Part shown: positions 1 through 8,239 of the stretch, piece after piece
How the letters are laid out: each line of letters begins with the position of its first letter
Position numbering within the stretch: position 1 is the first letter of the stretch
Assembly (NCBI GenBank): GCA_022705325.1
Contig: JAKJER010000002.1
Location: 312,891-376,890 of the forward strand
Reading direction: 5' to 3'
Source of the DNA: Planctomycetota bacterium
Lineage (GTDB): Bacteria; Planctomycetota; Phycisphaerae; SM23-33
DNA length: 64,000 bases
Made by a program: the position numbers and the translations under genes
Notes under the pieces: generated by a model
Databases searched by the model: none
What the model was told of the DNA's origin: nothing
The model's input: only the letters and a program-made list of their open reading frames with translations

Positions 1-1
1 G

Positions 2-1081
2 GCCGACGGGCTGTCCGACGCCGTTCGGGCGGCGGGCGTGGAGGCCGCCGTGCAGACCGCACCGCCCACCGACGAGGACATCCCCCCCACGCTGGTGCGA
101 TATCCCGCCTGGGCCAAGCCCATCAGCGGGCTGTTCGACATCCTGGGCACACTGCCCGGCTACCGCGAGTACGACGCCTCGCCCTTCTTCATGATCGCCC
201 TGCCGATCTTCGCCGCCATGCTCATCGGCGACGCGGGCTATGGCCTGCTGTTCCTGCTGCCCTTGCTGTTCTACCGTAAGATGGCCGCCTCGATGGGCCC
301 GGCCAAGGTGCAGTTGCTGGTGGTGTTCGGTGGCGCCACCGTGCTGTGGGGCATGTTGACGGCCACCTACTTCGGGCTCACGCCGGAGAATTTCGCCAAC
401 GCCGGCTACGCGGGGCTTGCCCAGGTCATGACGGCCATCGCGCCGTTATGGGACCAGAACCCCGAGACCGTTCGCCAGATGCTCATCAAGCTCAGTTTCC
501 TGATCGGAACGATCCACCTGACGCTGGCCCACCTGCGGAAGGCGGCCTTCCTGGCCCCCAGCCAGCAGGCATTGGCCGACGTCGGCTGGGCGATCTTCCT
601 GTGGGGCATGCTGGGCCTTATCTGGCTGCTGTTCTTCGGCAAGACCGAACCGATGCCCGTCCCCATGGGCCTGATCTACGCCCTGCTGATCGTGGGCGGG
701 TTGATGGCGGTTTCGTTCGCCTCGCCCCACCGCAACCTCGCCAAGCGGCTGGGTCTGGGCCTGGCCAATTCCCTCCTGCCTTTTCTGGGCACCTTCGGCG
801 ACACCATGAGCTACATCCGCCTGATGGCCGTGGGCCTCGCCAGCTACTACATCGCCGCCGCCTTCAACAACCTGGGCGCCCAGGTGGCCCAGGCCATGAC
901 CTGGGGCGTGGGCATCGTGATCGTGGTCCTGGGCCACGCCCTGAACGTCGGGCTGGCCATGATCGCCATCTTCGCCCACGGCGTGCGACTCAACATGCTC
1001 GAGTTCTCCAGCAATGCCGGCATCCAGTGGGCCGGCTATTCGTACAAACCCTTTGCCGTGACAACTATCGAGGAGTCTTGA
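2..1081 (+). CDS. V/A-type ATP synthase subunit I, C-terminal part (5' end outside window)
   Basis: This is the membrane a-like subunit of a V/A-type ATPase, which forms the ion half-channels next to the proteolipid ring. The frame is open to the left edge, so the N-terminus is missing; a GTG at 38 is not the true start. Several hydrophobic helices are visible. The segment GDTMSYIRLMAVGLASYYIA contains the conserved Arg region that interacts with the ring, and GDAGYGLLF is also typical of the family. The gene ends four bases before the next gene, which encodes the proteolipid subunit, so the two form the tail of an ATPase operon. Confidence 0.9.
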   Translation, partial: ADGLSDAVRAAGVEAAVQTAPPTDEDIPPTLVRYPAWAKPISGLFDILGTLPGYREYDASPFFMIALPIFAAMLIGDAGYGLLFLLPLLFYRKMAASMGPAKVQLLVVFGGATVLWGMLTATYFGLTPENFANAGYAGLAQVMTAIAPLWDQNPETVRQMLIKLSFLIGTIHLTLAHLRKAAFLAPSQQALADVGWAIFLWGMLGLIWLLFFGKTEPMPVPMGLIYALLIVGGLMAVSFASPHRNLAKRLGLGLANSLLPFLGTFGDTMSYIRLMAVGLASYYIAAAFNNLGAQVAQAMTWGVGIVIVVLGHALNVGLAMIAIFAHGVRLNMLEFSSNAGIQWAGYSYKPFAVTTIEES

Positions 1082-1085
1082 ACAG

Positions 1086-1544
1086 ATGGAAATCTTTGGA
1101 CAATTGGGAATGGCGTTGGCATTCGGTCTGGGCGCGCTGGGCAGCGCCCTGGGTATCGGCACGGCCGGCCGGGCCGCCGCCGGGGCCTGGGCCAAGGAAG
1201 CCCGCGAGGGCAAGCCCCTGAACTTCGCCTACATCATCCTCACCGGCATGCCCCTGTCGCAGACGATTTACGGCTTCATCCTCATGCTGGTGGGGCTGGC
1301 GCCCGCCGTTGCCAATCCCGTCATCGCCGCCAAGTATCCCGGCGTGCTGCTGAGCATCGGCATGGCCGGCGGGATCGCCGAGCTGTTCAGCGCTTGGATG
1401 CAGGGTGCCATCGGCGCCGCCGCCTGCCGGGCCCTGAGCGAGGGCGAAGGCAAGGGCCTGGCCTTCATGATTATCGCCATGGGCATCGTGGAGACGGTCG
1501 GCCTGTTCGGCTTCGTCTTCCCGCTGCTGGTCATGCCCAGCTAG
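1086..1544 (+). CDS. V/A-type ATP synthase subunit K (proteolipid c subunit)
   Basis: This 152-residue hydrophobic protein matches the proteolipid subunit of V/A-type ATPases. It has four membrane segments in two related halves (GLGALGSALGIGTAGRAAAG and a second Gly/Ala-rich helix pair), as in duplicated c subunits. Acidic residues within the membrane (GGIAELFSAW and GIVETVGLF) are candidates for ion binding. The start ATG follows GAGGAGT at 1070-1076. An inverted repeat just after the stop (CTTCCGG at 1545-1551 with CCGGAAG at 1562-1568) could end the operon but lacks a T-run. Confidence 0.9.
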   Translation: MEIFGQLGMALAFGLGALGSALGIGTAGRAAAGAWAKEAREGKPLNFAYIILTGMPLSQTIYGFILMLVGLAPAVANPVIAAKYPGVLLSIGMAGGIAELFSAWMQGAIGAAACRALSEGEGKGLAFMIIAMGIVETVGLFGFVFPLLVMPS

Positions 1545-1692
1545 CTTCCGGTTGGGCGCCGCCGGAAGGACGCGCGGCCCTACCGTGGGTTCGGCCGCCT
1601 GGCCGTGGAACCCGCGGCTCGGGGACGCGGTGCTTGCGGCGGTGTTCCAGCCAAACGGGCGACGATTTTCGCGGCAGACGTACCCTTTGGGC

Positions 1693-1721
1693 TTGACTCC
1701 CGCCGCTTGGCGGGATACTAT
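1693..1721 (+). promoter_or_regulatory. Promoter of tRNA-Glu
   Basis: A near-consensus sigma-70-type promoter: TTGACT at 1693-1698, 17-bp spacer, TACTAT at 1716-1721. It would start transcription near 1728, about 80 bases before the tRNA. Confidence 0.65.
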
Positions 1722-1808
1722 GATCGGACTTCAGGATGCCCGCTTCGGCGGGGCCTAGGCAGCCCTCCGGTGACGCACGCCGGGGGGAGGAACCGTACAA
1801 CAAACGAT

Positions 1809-1881
1809 GCCCCCATCGTCTAGCGGCCTAGGATCTCAGGTTCTCATCCTGGAGACAGGGGTTCGAGTCCCCTTGGGGGTA
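1809..1881 (+). tRNA. tRNA-Glu (anticodon CTC)
   Basis: A 73-base cloverleaf. The acceptor stem pairs GCCCCCA with TGGGGGT (first pair G-T). The anticodon stem TCAGG/CCTGG encloses the loop TTCTCAT with anticodon CTC, and the T arm contains GGTTCGAGTCC. The 3' CCA is not encoded. A promoter lies upstream and an intrinsic terminator directly downstream, so it is a single-gene unit. Confidence 0.93.
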
Positions 1882-1888
1882 ATCGGTA

Positions 1889-1924
1889 GCGGGCCGGTGC
1901 AATCGCACTGGCCCGCGTTGTTTT
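1889..1924 (+). terminator. Intrinsic terminator of tRNA-Glu
   Basis: A 12-bp stem (GCGGGCCGGTGC with GCACTGGCCCGC, one G-T pair) with loop AATC is followed by TTGTTTT. It starts eight bases after the tRNA. The stretch from here to about 2230 holds no supportable gene. Confidence 0.8.
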
Positions 1925-2237
1925 GCGCCAATTCGCACAACTCCCCCCTTTGAGTAGCGGGACGCCCCGTTCTCGGCTTTCTGAGAGCCAGGAAGAAGAG
2001 CTGTGGCGTCCTGCCGTTGCACGTTCTGTTGCATCTCCTCCTGCGGCCCTTCGTTGCCTTGGACGAGATGAACACTGCTGATGGAGCGGGGTCTTCGGAA
2101 TCCGCCTGGCCCTGGGGGCCGATCCGAACGGGGCAATCAGACTCCCGGCCTTTAGACCGGGGCATGCGGCCGCTTCAGAGAACCCATTCCGAAGGTGCGC
2201 GCCGCAGGAGTTTCGCGCACCGGCAACCGGGCGCGTT

Positions 2238-2301
2238 TGCGCAAGACAACAGGCGTTTTGCGCTAAACATGAATTGACAGATACGGGACTGCCCTTACGA
2301 T
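2238..2301 (+). promoter_or_regulatory. XylR-type operator-promoter of the LamG/PEP-CTERM gene
   Basis: Two half-sites, TGCGCAA at 2238-2244 and TGCGCTA at 2259-2265, lie exactly 21 bp apart in direct orientation. They are followed by a consensus -35 TTGACA at 2274-2279 and the -10 box TACGAT at 2296-2301. The first base of the second half-site is 37 bp from the -10 box. The same spacing recurs at 4605-4668 and, on the minus strand, at 18926-18989. Inferred activator: the AraC-type protein encoded at 19030-20199. Confidence 0.7.
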
Positions 2302-2401
2302 AATAGCAGGATGCACATGCTCTGGCCTTCGCAGGGAGGCCTGTTGGCTTGTCGTCTGTCCCCCTCATCAGCAGAGGCGCACCAAGAAGAAGGAGATGAC
2401 C

Positions 2402-4480
2402 ATGAAGACAACCGGCATGTCGGTACTGGTAGCGACGGCGCTTTTCGCGATGATCGCGGCGACGGACGCGGGTGAGATCTTGAGTCTGCCGTTCGACTCT
2501 TCGTACGTGGATGGAGGCGGGACGGTGAGGACGGTGGATGCCACAGGCGCCCACACCGACATCCGCATGCGCAACGGGGCAGCGATCGACACTGTGGACC
2601 GGGTAACCGGGGCCGGATCGCTCATACTGGACGGCGTGAATGACACGGTTCTGGTGGTGCCGACGGCCGCCACACAGAACTTCGGCGGGGTCGCCCAGCC
2701 CAACTGGACCATCGCCTTCTGGATGAAGTCGTCCAACACCGCCCAGACGCAGAAGTATCTCTTCCAGCGCGAGTCCAGCGTGCGGGCCTATCAGAATGCC
2801 ATCATTTACGAGTACTCCAATGACGCACTGGAACTGTATACCAAGAGTCCCGCCTCGGGCGATGCCCGTCCTGGCAGCCTGCTGGCGGCACCCGCGACCA
2901 ACTGGACCCACGTGGCCTACACGTACGATGGCTCGACACTGAAGGGCTACGTCAACGGCGAGGAGAAGCTCTCGACCGCCAACAGCTTTCGCTTCTCCAC
3001 CAATGTGTCAAACATCTCCATCGGCTCTGCCGACTGGAGCAGCGGGCTGGGCGGCTTCCAAGGCAAGATGGATGACTTCCGCATCTATGACACGGCCCTG
3101 AGCCCATCCGAGGTGGTGGCGCTGATGCCGTCGGCGCCGGCTGGACGTACGGCCTACTCGTGGCAGGTTCTGAAGGACAACCCGAAGTTCTACTGGAACT
3201 TCGATGAGCCCGGCAACACCGCCGCGGCGATCGAGCAGGTCCGCGGGCAGGCCAACGACCAGTTGCTTTCGCAGAACGGGGCCGGGCGCATGACGCACGG
3301 CACGATGACCCTGGGGCGGGCGGCCATGCTGAACGGGACCAACCAGTACTTTCTGGCCAGCGCCCTCAACGACGCCCAGATGCCCGGCGCATGGGCGGTG
3401 GAGTTCTGGATGAAGAGCGACGCCAACTCCGGCAGCCAGGGCGATTACCTGATCAACGCCGGCACCGGCGGTGGAACGGCAGGCAACAACCCCGCCGTCA
3501 TCTACGACTTCAGCGGCCAGCCCGACAACGAGCTGGAACTCTACGCCGGCAACCGCACCGGCGGGACGGCCGTGCCCCAGGTTAATGACCAGGGCTGGCA
3601 CCACGTGGTGATGGCGTTCTACGGCAACGGAGCGGGTTTCGGGGTAGCCGACAAGGTGGCCGCCTACGTGGACGGCGCGGCCATCCCGGGCTGGGACCGC
3701 GGAGGGTTCTCCTCCGGCTTCGACCTGATCCACAACCTGGCCGTGGGATCCAACGTGCTTGCCGGCGGGGGGAACTTCTTCACCGGACTGATGGACGAGG
3801 TGGCCCTGTATGACCTCAGCGGCAGGACCGTGGGCCAGGTGGACGCCGCCGTGAGCGGGATTGCCGCCCACTACAACCTGCGCAACTCGGGCGTCCAGCC
3901 GGACCTGTACATGGTTGACGGCAAGACGATCACATACACCTACGACATAGGCTCGCTCGGCGGCGGGACGTATGCCGACCCCGGCAACCGGAAGTTGGTC
4001 GACGGGCAGTTCAGTTCCAACGGCGCCACCACCTTCGCCGACAACAACTCCGTCGGCATCCAGGACGCCGGGCCCGATGATGGGCTGGCCCAGCCGCAGA
4101 TCACCTTTGACCTCGGCTCGGTGCACATGTTGGACTCGATCTGGGTGGATTACCTGATCCGCCACGCCAGCGGCATCTGGGCGCCCGACAGCGTCCTCCT
4201 GACCTTCAGCGTGGACGGGCAGACGTTCGGTTCGCCCCTGACGTTCGCCGATTTCAACGACTTCGACCCGAACAACAACACCACCTACCTCCGCCGGGCC
4301 ATCATTGACCTGGATAACGTGTCCGCCCAGTACGTGCGGATGAACTTCCTCAACGACCATGAGTGGACCTTCCTGACCGAGGTGCAGTTCGTGGCCGTGC
4401 CTGAGCCGGCCAGCCTGGCCCTGCTGGCGATGGGTCTGGCCGGCCTGGGCCGCTACGCCCGCCGGCGAAGAAACGGATGA
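2402..4480 (+). CDS. Secreted LamG-domain protein with PEP-CTERM anchor
   Basis: A 692-residue exported protein. After a signal peptide (residues 1 to about 22) come two concanavalin-like LamG modules, roughly residues 55-235 and 260-480, each containing a WTIAFWMKS- or WAVEFWMKS-like strand. A discoidin-like beta-sandwich follows (about 500-660), then the PEP-CTERM tail VPEPASLALLAMGLAGLG plus an Arg-rich end. PEP-CTERM proteins are processed by exosortase, which is not in this window. LamG and discoidin modules usually bind glycans, so a cell-surface carbohydrate-binding role is inferred. The ATG at 2402 is preferred to the one at 2396 because GAAGGAG ends directly at 2395. The gene has its own operator-promoter upstream. 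Confidence 0.85.
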   Translation: MKTTGMSVLVATALFAMIAATDAGEILSLPFDSSYVDGGGTVRTVDATGAHTDIRMRNGAAIDTVDRVTGAGSLILDGVNDTVLVVPTAATQNFGGVAQPNWTIAFWMKSSNTAQTQKYLFQRESSVRAYQNAIIYEYSNDALELYTKSPASGDARPGSLLAAPATNWTHVAYTYDGSTLKGYVNGEEKLSTANSFRFSTNVSNISIGSADWSSGLGGFQGKMDDFRIYDTALSPSEVVALMPSAPAGRTAYSWQVLKDNPKFYWNFDEPGNTAAAIEQVRGQANDQLLSQNGAGRMTHGTMTLGRAAMLNGTNQYFLASALNDAQMPGAWAVEFWMKSDANSGSQGDYLINAGTGGGTAGNNPAVIYDFSGQPDNELELYAGNRTGGTAVPQVNDQGWHHVVMAFYGNGAGFGVADKVAAYVDGAAIPGWDRGGFSSGFDLIHNLAVGSNVLAGGGNFFTGLMDEVALYDLSGRTVGQVDAAVSGIAAHYNLRNSGVQPDLYMVDGKTITYTYDIGSLGGGTYADPGNRKLVDGQFSSNGATTFADNNSVGIQDAGPDDGLAQPQITFDLGSVHMLDSIWVDYLIRHASGIWAPDSVLLTFSVDGQTFGSPLTFADFNDFDPNNNTTYLRRAIIDLDNVSAQYVRMNFLNDHEWTFLTEVQFVAVPEPASLALLAMGLAGLGRYARRRRNG

Positions 4481-4604
4481 GCATCGCAGTTGCCTTCCGG
4501 CAGGCAGGTTCGGAGTTGGGAACAGGTTGCCCCGGCCTGGCGCCTGCACTCGGACACTCGTGACTCGCGTTTCAATACTCCTCCGTATACCCGTCCTTGC
4601 CCCG

Positions 4605-4668
4605 TGCGCAACTACAAATACCTTTTGCGCAATAATCCGTAGGCGGACGGTCCCGGCGCGAGTACGAT
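4605..4668 (+). promoter_or_regulatory. XylR-type operator-promoter of the prepilin/glycosidase-like operon
   Basis: Two perfect TGCGCAA half-sites at 4605-4611 and 4626-4632 are 21 bp apart. A TACGAT box at 4663-4668 begins 37 bp after the start of the second half-site. The -35 position (AGGCGG at 4641) is poor, which fits dependence on an activator. Geometry is identical to 2238-2301 and to the minus-strand site at 18926-18989. Confidence 0.7.
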
Positions 4669-4723
4669 AACCCGCCATGGCTGCGCAGTCCGGCCGCCGG
4701 GCGGTCGGGTTGGAGAATCGCCT

Positions 4724-5464
4724 ATGCGACTCAGGCACGGCTTTACGTTGGTCGAGCTGCTGATCGTGGTGGCAATCCTGTCGCTGCTGCTGGCGATGCT
4801 GACGCCCATGCTGACGCGTGCGCGCGAGCTGACCCGACGGGCCATCTGCGCGTCCAACCAGGGGCAGATCGCGCGGGCCTTCTCCATCTATGCGGCCGAC
4901 AACCGGCAGATGCTTCCCCCCATCGGCTGGAACGATCCGCCCCTGGGCGTGCAGAAGACCAGCAGCACCTACTTCTGGGATATGCCCCTGGCGGACAAGC
5001 TGCTGGCGGAATACATCGGCCAGGTCGAGTTGCTGTACTGTCCAAGCTACCTTCTCAACAACCGGTACGTGGAGTGGGGCAATCTGCGGCGCGACCGGCG
5101 CTGGGGTGACAATCATAGTGCCCAGTGGTGGTGGTACGGGTGGCCCGAACTGGCGGGCTATCCCACGCAATGGCGGATCTCCGGCTACAACTGCCTGACC
5201 CAACCCCAGGCCGGGGCGACCCATCGCGTGCGGTCGATTAACGACCCGCCCAACAAGGTCCTTCTCTTCGGCATGGAGATCAGCTACAACGACTCCGTCT
5301 CGCCCACCTGGGGCAACAACTGGGAACGCGAGCACTGGGGCAACGGCCGTCCGGACGGGCAGAACGTGACCTGCGTCGACGGGCACGCCGCCTGGAAGGA
5401 CTTTCGCCTCATGACGCCTAACATCAGCCGGGGCATGTGGTGGTGGTGGTGGACCATCGAGTAG
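4724..5464 (+). CDS. Prepilin-type protein (planctomycete type II pseudopilin-like)
   Basis: A 246-residue protein with the class III signal HGFTLVELLIVVAILSLLL at its N-terminus. It should be cut after the Gly by prepilin peptidase and N-methylated, leaving a single hydrophobic helix and a soluble domain. The C-terminal part has VDGHAAWK, as in the planctomycete DGH-type pseudopilin families, and ends in a Trp-rich tail. It is not in a pilus operon: it leads the unit with 5498-8215 and 8240-10132 (gaps of 33 and 24 bases). Its first 60 residues closely resemble those of the protein at 50216-50911. Start ATG follows TTGGAGA. Role unknown; such proteins are abundant in planctomycetes and may display or export carbohydrate-binding domains. 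Confidence 0.8.
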   Translation: MRLRHGFTLVELLIVVAILSLLLAMLTPMLTRARELTRRAICASNQGQIARAFSIYAADNRQMLPPIGWNDPPLGVQKTSSTYFWDMPLADKLLAEYIGQVELLYCPSYLLNNRYVEWGNLRRDRRWGDNHSAQWWWYGWPELAGYPTQWRISGYNCLTQPQAGATHRVRSINDPPNKVLLFGMEISYNDSVSPTWGNNWEREHWGNGRPDGQNVTCVDGHAAWKDFRLMTPNISRGMWWWWWTIE

Positions 5465-5497
5465 CCCGCCCGCGGCGCAAATGAGGACATGCACGCT

Positions 5498-8215
5498 ATG
5501 ACACGCGCGAGCAGAATAATCGTACTGACGTTCCCAGCCGTGGCGGCACTGCTGGCTTCGGCGGCGCAGGCCGTTGATGCGGACGCACTCAGGCTGGTCC
5601 TTTGTTGCGGCGAGGAAAACGACCTCTATCGCGTCCTCCAGCAGAACCGCGTGCCCTGCCTGAGAGTGGACACGTCCGAACAGGCGGTCGCGGCGGCCGT
5701 GCGGGGCGGCGCGGTCATGGTGCTGGCCGACGGCTACCCGGAGCGGACGACTGATCTGCCCCAGGGTGTGCTGGACGCCGCAGCCGGCAAGAAGCTCCGC
5801 CTGTACGTCGAGTATCCGACCAGCCTGGCGGGGCTGAAGCTCGACAAGCCTCGCCGCGCCCGCTACGAACGGGTGGTCGCGGCGGACGACTCTTTCGGTC
5901 CGGCATTGCCCCGCCTGCGGATCCTGGCGATCAACGGTCTGCATTTCGTTCCGATCGAGGGGGCCAAGGGTCGCCTGGTGGCGGCCAAGGTGGCGGGGTT
6001 CGACTCCGCCGTCTACAGCCTGCCCCCTGCCACCTCGCCCATTCTGCTGGAGCACCCGCGGGGGGACATGCTGGTGGCAACGACCAAGCTGAGCCACTTC
6101 CTGACCGGGCGGTACGCCCCGCAGGACGCGTGGCGGGCGGTGTGGGCGGGCGTGTTGAGGTGGCTCATGCCAGAGCGAAAGCCCCCGCTGCTGCTCTGGA
6201 CGCCTACCGTCCGTCCCGCCTACGGACGCGACGACGCCCTGCCCGCCGACGCGGAGCTTGCCGCGCTGCGGCGCGGGGCGGGGTGGTTCCGCACCTCGAA
6301 GTTGTTGATGCACCCCGCCCGAAAGGACGAGGTGGCCCGCTCGCTGGGTCGGGGGCCGGGCCCCCTGGCGGGGGCCGGGCTCGTCCCTACGCCCCCGCCG
6401 GGTGCGCCAATCGGCGACGGCTCGATGGGCATCCTCGAAGGTCCGCTCTCGCACATCCAGCATGACGGCAGCCAGCTCCAGAGCGTCTCCATCCGGGGCG
6501 ACTGCAACGGCGAGTCGGCCATGGCAATGGCGCTGGCGGGCCAGGTGCTGGGCGACCGGGAACTGGGCGCGATCGCCTGCAACCTGTTGGACTTCTACCT
6601 GCTCAAGAGCGACGCCCGCAAGAGGGAGCGGGCCGATCCCGCTCACGGGGCCTACGGGCTGGTCGCCTGGGGCATCACCACGCCCGCCTGGTACTGCGCC
6701 AACTATGGCGACGATAACGCCCGCATGATGATGGGAACGCTGGCGACCGCGGCCGCCACGGGCCGGGCCCACTGGAACGAGGCGATGACGCTCTGCCTGC
6801 TGGCCAATCTGCGGACGACGGGCCAGCTCGGCTTCCGCAGCGACCGCCTGGACATCGGCCCGCTGGGCCGGGGCTGGCTGCCGTTCTTCCGCCGGCGGAT
6901 CGTGAGCTACTCCCCCCACATGGAGGCGTACCTCTGGGCGTGTTTCCTGTGGGCCTACGACAAGACGGGCGACAAGCTCTTCCTGGACCGGGCCAAGACC
7001 GCCATCGCCATGACCATGAACACGTACACGGACGGCTGGCGGTGGATGAACGGCCTGGCCCAGGAGAAGGCCCGCATGGTGCTGCCGCTGGCGTGGTTGG
7101 TCCGCGTGGAGGATACGCCGCAGCACCGGGCCTGGTTGCGCCAGGCGCTGGACGGGTTGATCGCCCTCCAGCAGCCGTGCGGGGCCATCCGCGAGGAGTT
7201 GGGCCTGCCCGGTCGGGGGGCGATGCCCCCGCCAAGGTCCAACGAGGACTACGGCAAGCACGAAGCTTCCATCATCCAGCAGACGGGCGACCCGGTGTGC
7301 GATCTGCTCTACACCAGCAACTTCGCCCTGCTGGGCCTGCACGAGGCCGCCGCCGCCGGCGAGAAGCGGGCCCGGGAAGCCGAAGACAAGCTCGCCGAGT
7401 TTCTCGTCCGCATCCAGGTCCGCAGCGAAGCCCACCCCAGCCTGGACGGCGGGTGGTTCCGCGCGTTCGACTTCGACCGGTGGGAGCACTGGGCCTCCAA
7501 CGCTGACGCCGGCTGGGGGGCCTGGGCCATCGAGAGCGGCTGGACGCAGGGTTGGATCGTTTCGGTCCTGGCCATGCGGCAGATGAAGACCAGCCTGTGG
7601 GACCTGACGGCCCGCCTGGACATCAAGCCGCTGCATGCCAGGCTTCGCCCGGTGATGATCCCGCCGGAGGTGATCGCGTCGCTCGTGCCCAAGCCGGTTT
7701 CTCACGCGGCCGTGGGCAAGAAGCTGACACTGACGCACGCGTACGACAACCGCTACCCCGCCGGCGGGGAAACCGCCCTGGTGGACGGGCTGCTGGGCAC
7801 CGAAGACTTCCACGACGGCTTGTGGCAAGGCTACTACGGGCGCGACCTCGACGCGGTGATCGACCTGGGCGAGGCGCGGGCGATTTCGAGCGTCAGCAGC
7901 CGCTATTTGCAGACGACGTCGGTGGGCATCTATCTCCCCGTCGAGGTGGAGTACGCCGTCTCGCCCGACGGCAAGGAGTTCACCGTGGCGGCCCGCGTGA
8001 AGAACACCGTGAGCGAGAAAGAAGCAGGCCCGCTCATCGAGGCGTTCGCCGCGACGCTCCAGGGCGTACGCGGGCGCTACCTCCGCGTGCGGGCCAGGAG
8101 CATCGGCAAGATCCCGGGGCATCACCGCGCTCGCGGCCTGCCGGCGTGGCTGTTCGTGGACGAGATCCTCGTCGATCCCGCGCCCGCGCGGACCGGGAAG
8201 AGCAAGGCCCAATAG
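5498..8215 (+). CDS. Large secreted protein, alpha-toroid-like middle and C-terminal discoidin-like domain
   Basis: A 905-residue exported protein with a signal peptide ending near SAAQA. The middle (about residues 320-690) is rich in Trp, Tyr and helices, resembling the (alpha/alpha)6 barrels of polysaccharide lyases and glycosidases. No catalytic residues can be assigned. The last 170 residues form a discoidin-like beta-sandwich (DAVIDLGEARAISSV, then GIYLPVEVEYAVSPDGKEF). That domain is clearly paralogous to the end of the next gene's product. The ATG at 5498 is chosen because GAGGA at 5483-5487 is well spaced from it, whereas the ATG at 5489 is too close. Predicted to act on or bind a polysaccharide as part of the XylR-regulated operon. 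Confidence 0.7.
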   Translation: MTRASRIIVLTFPAVAALLASAAQAVDADALRLVLCCGEENDLYRVLQQNRVPCLRVDTSEQAVAAAVRGGAVMVLADGYPERTTDLPQGVLDAAAGKKLRLYVEYPTSLAGLKLDKPRRARYERVVAADDSFGPALPRLRILAINGLHFVPIEGAKGRLVAAKVAGFDSAVYSLPPATSPILLEHPRGDMLVATTKLSHFLTGRYAPQDAWRAVWAGVLRWLMPERKPPLLLWTPTVRPAYGRDDALPADAELAALRRGAGWFRTSKLLMHPARKDEVARSLGRGPGPLAGAGLVPTPPPGAPIGDGSMGILEGPLSHIQHDGSQLQSVSIRGDCNGESAMAMALAGQVLGDRELGAIACNLLDFYLLKSDARKRERADPAHGAYGLVAWGITTPAWYCANYGDDNARMMMGTLATAAATGRAHWNEAMTLCLLANLRTTGQLGFRSDRLDIGPLGRGWLPFFRRRIVSYSPHMEAYLWACFLWAYDKTGDKLFLDRAKTAIAMTMNTYTDGWRWMNGLAQEKARMVLPLAWLVRVEDTPQHRAWLRQALDGLIALQQPCGAIREELGLPGRGAMPPPRSNEDYGKHEASIIQQTGDPVCDLLYTSNFALLGLHEAAAAGEKRAREAEDKLAEFLVRIQVRSEAHPSLDGGWFRAFDFDRWEHWASNADAGWGAWAIESGWTQGWIVSVLAMRQMKTSLWDLTARLDIKPLHARLRPVMIPPEVIASLVPKPVSHAAVGKKLTLTHAYDNRYPAGGETALVDGLLGTEDFHDGLWQGYYGRDLDAVIDLGEARAISSVSSRYLQTTSVGIYLPVEVEYAVSPDGKEFTVAARVKNTVSEKEAGPLIEAFAATLQGVRGRYLRVRARSIGKIPGHHRARGLPAWLFVDEILVDPAPARTGKSKAQ

Positions 8216-8239
8216 CGCCGCATCTTCGGGAGGCGACTG

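Noticed and set aside
1903..1930. TCGCAC and TGCGCC 21 bp apart after tRNA-Glu, resembling the XylR-type operator
   Set aside because: The first lies within the terminator stem, the second matches only partly, and there is no TACGAT at the required distance.
3008..8212. A 1734-codon open frame on the minus strand
   Set aside because: It is the reverse shadow of three convincing plus-strand genes in GC-rich DNA and gives a low-complexity product without any domain.
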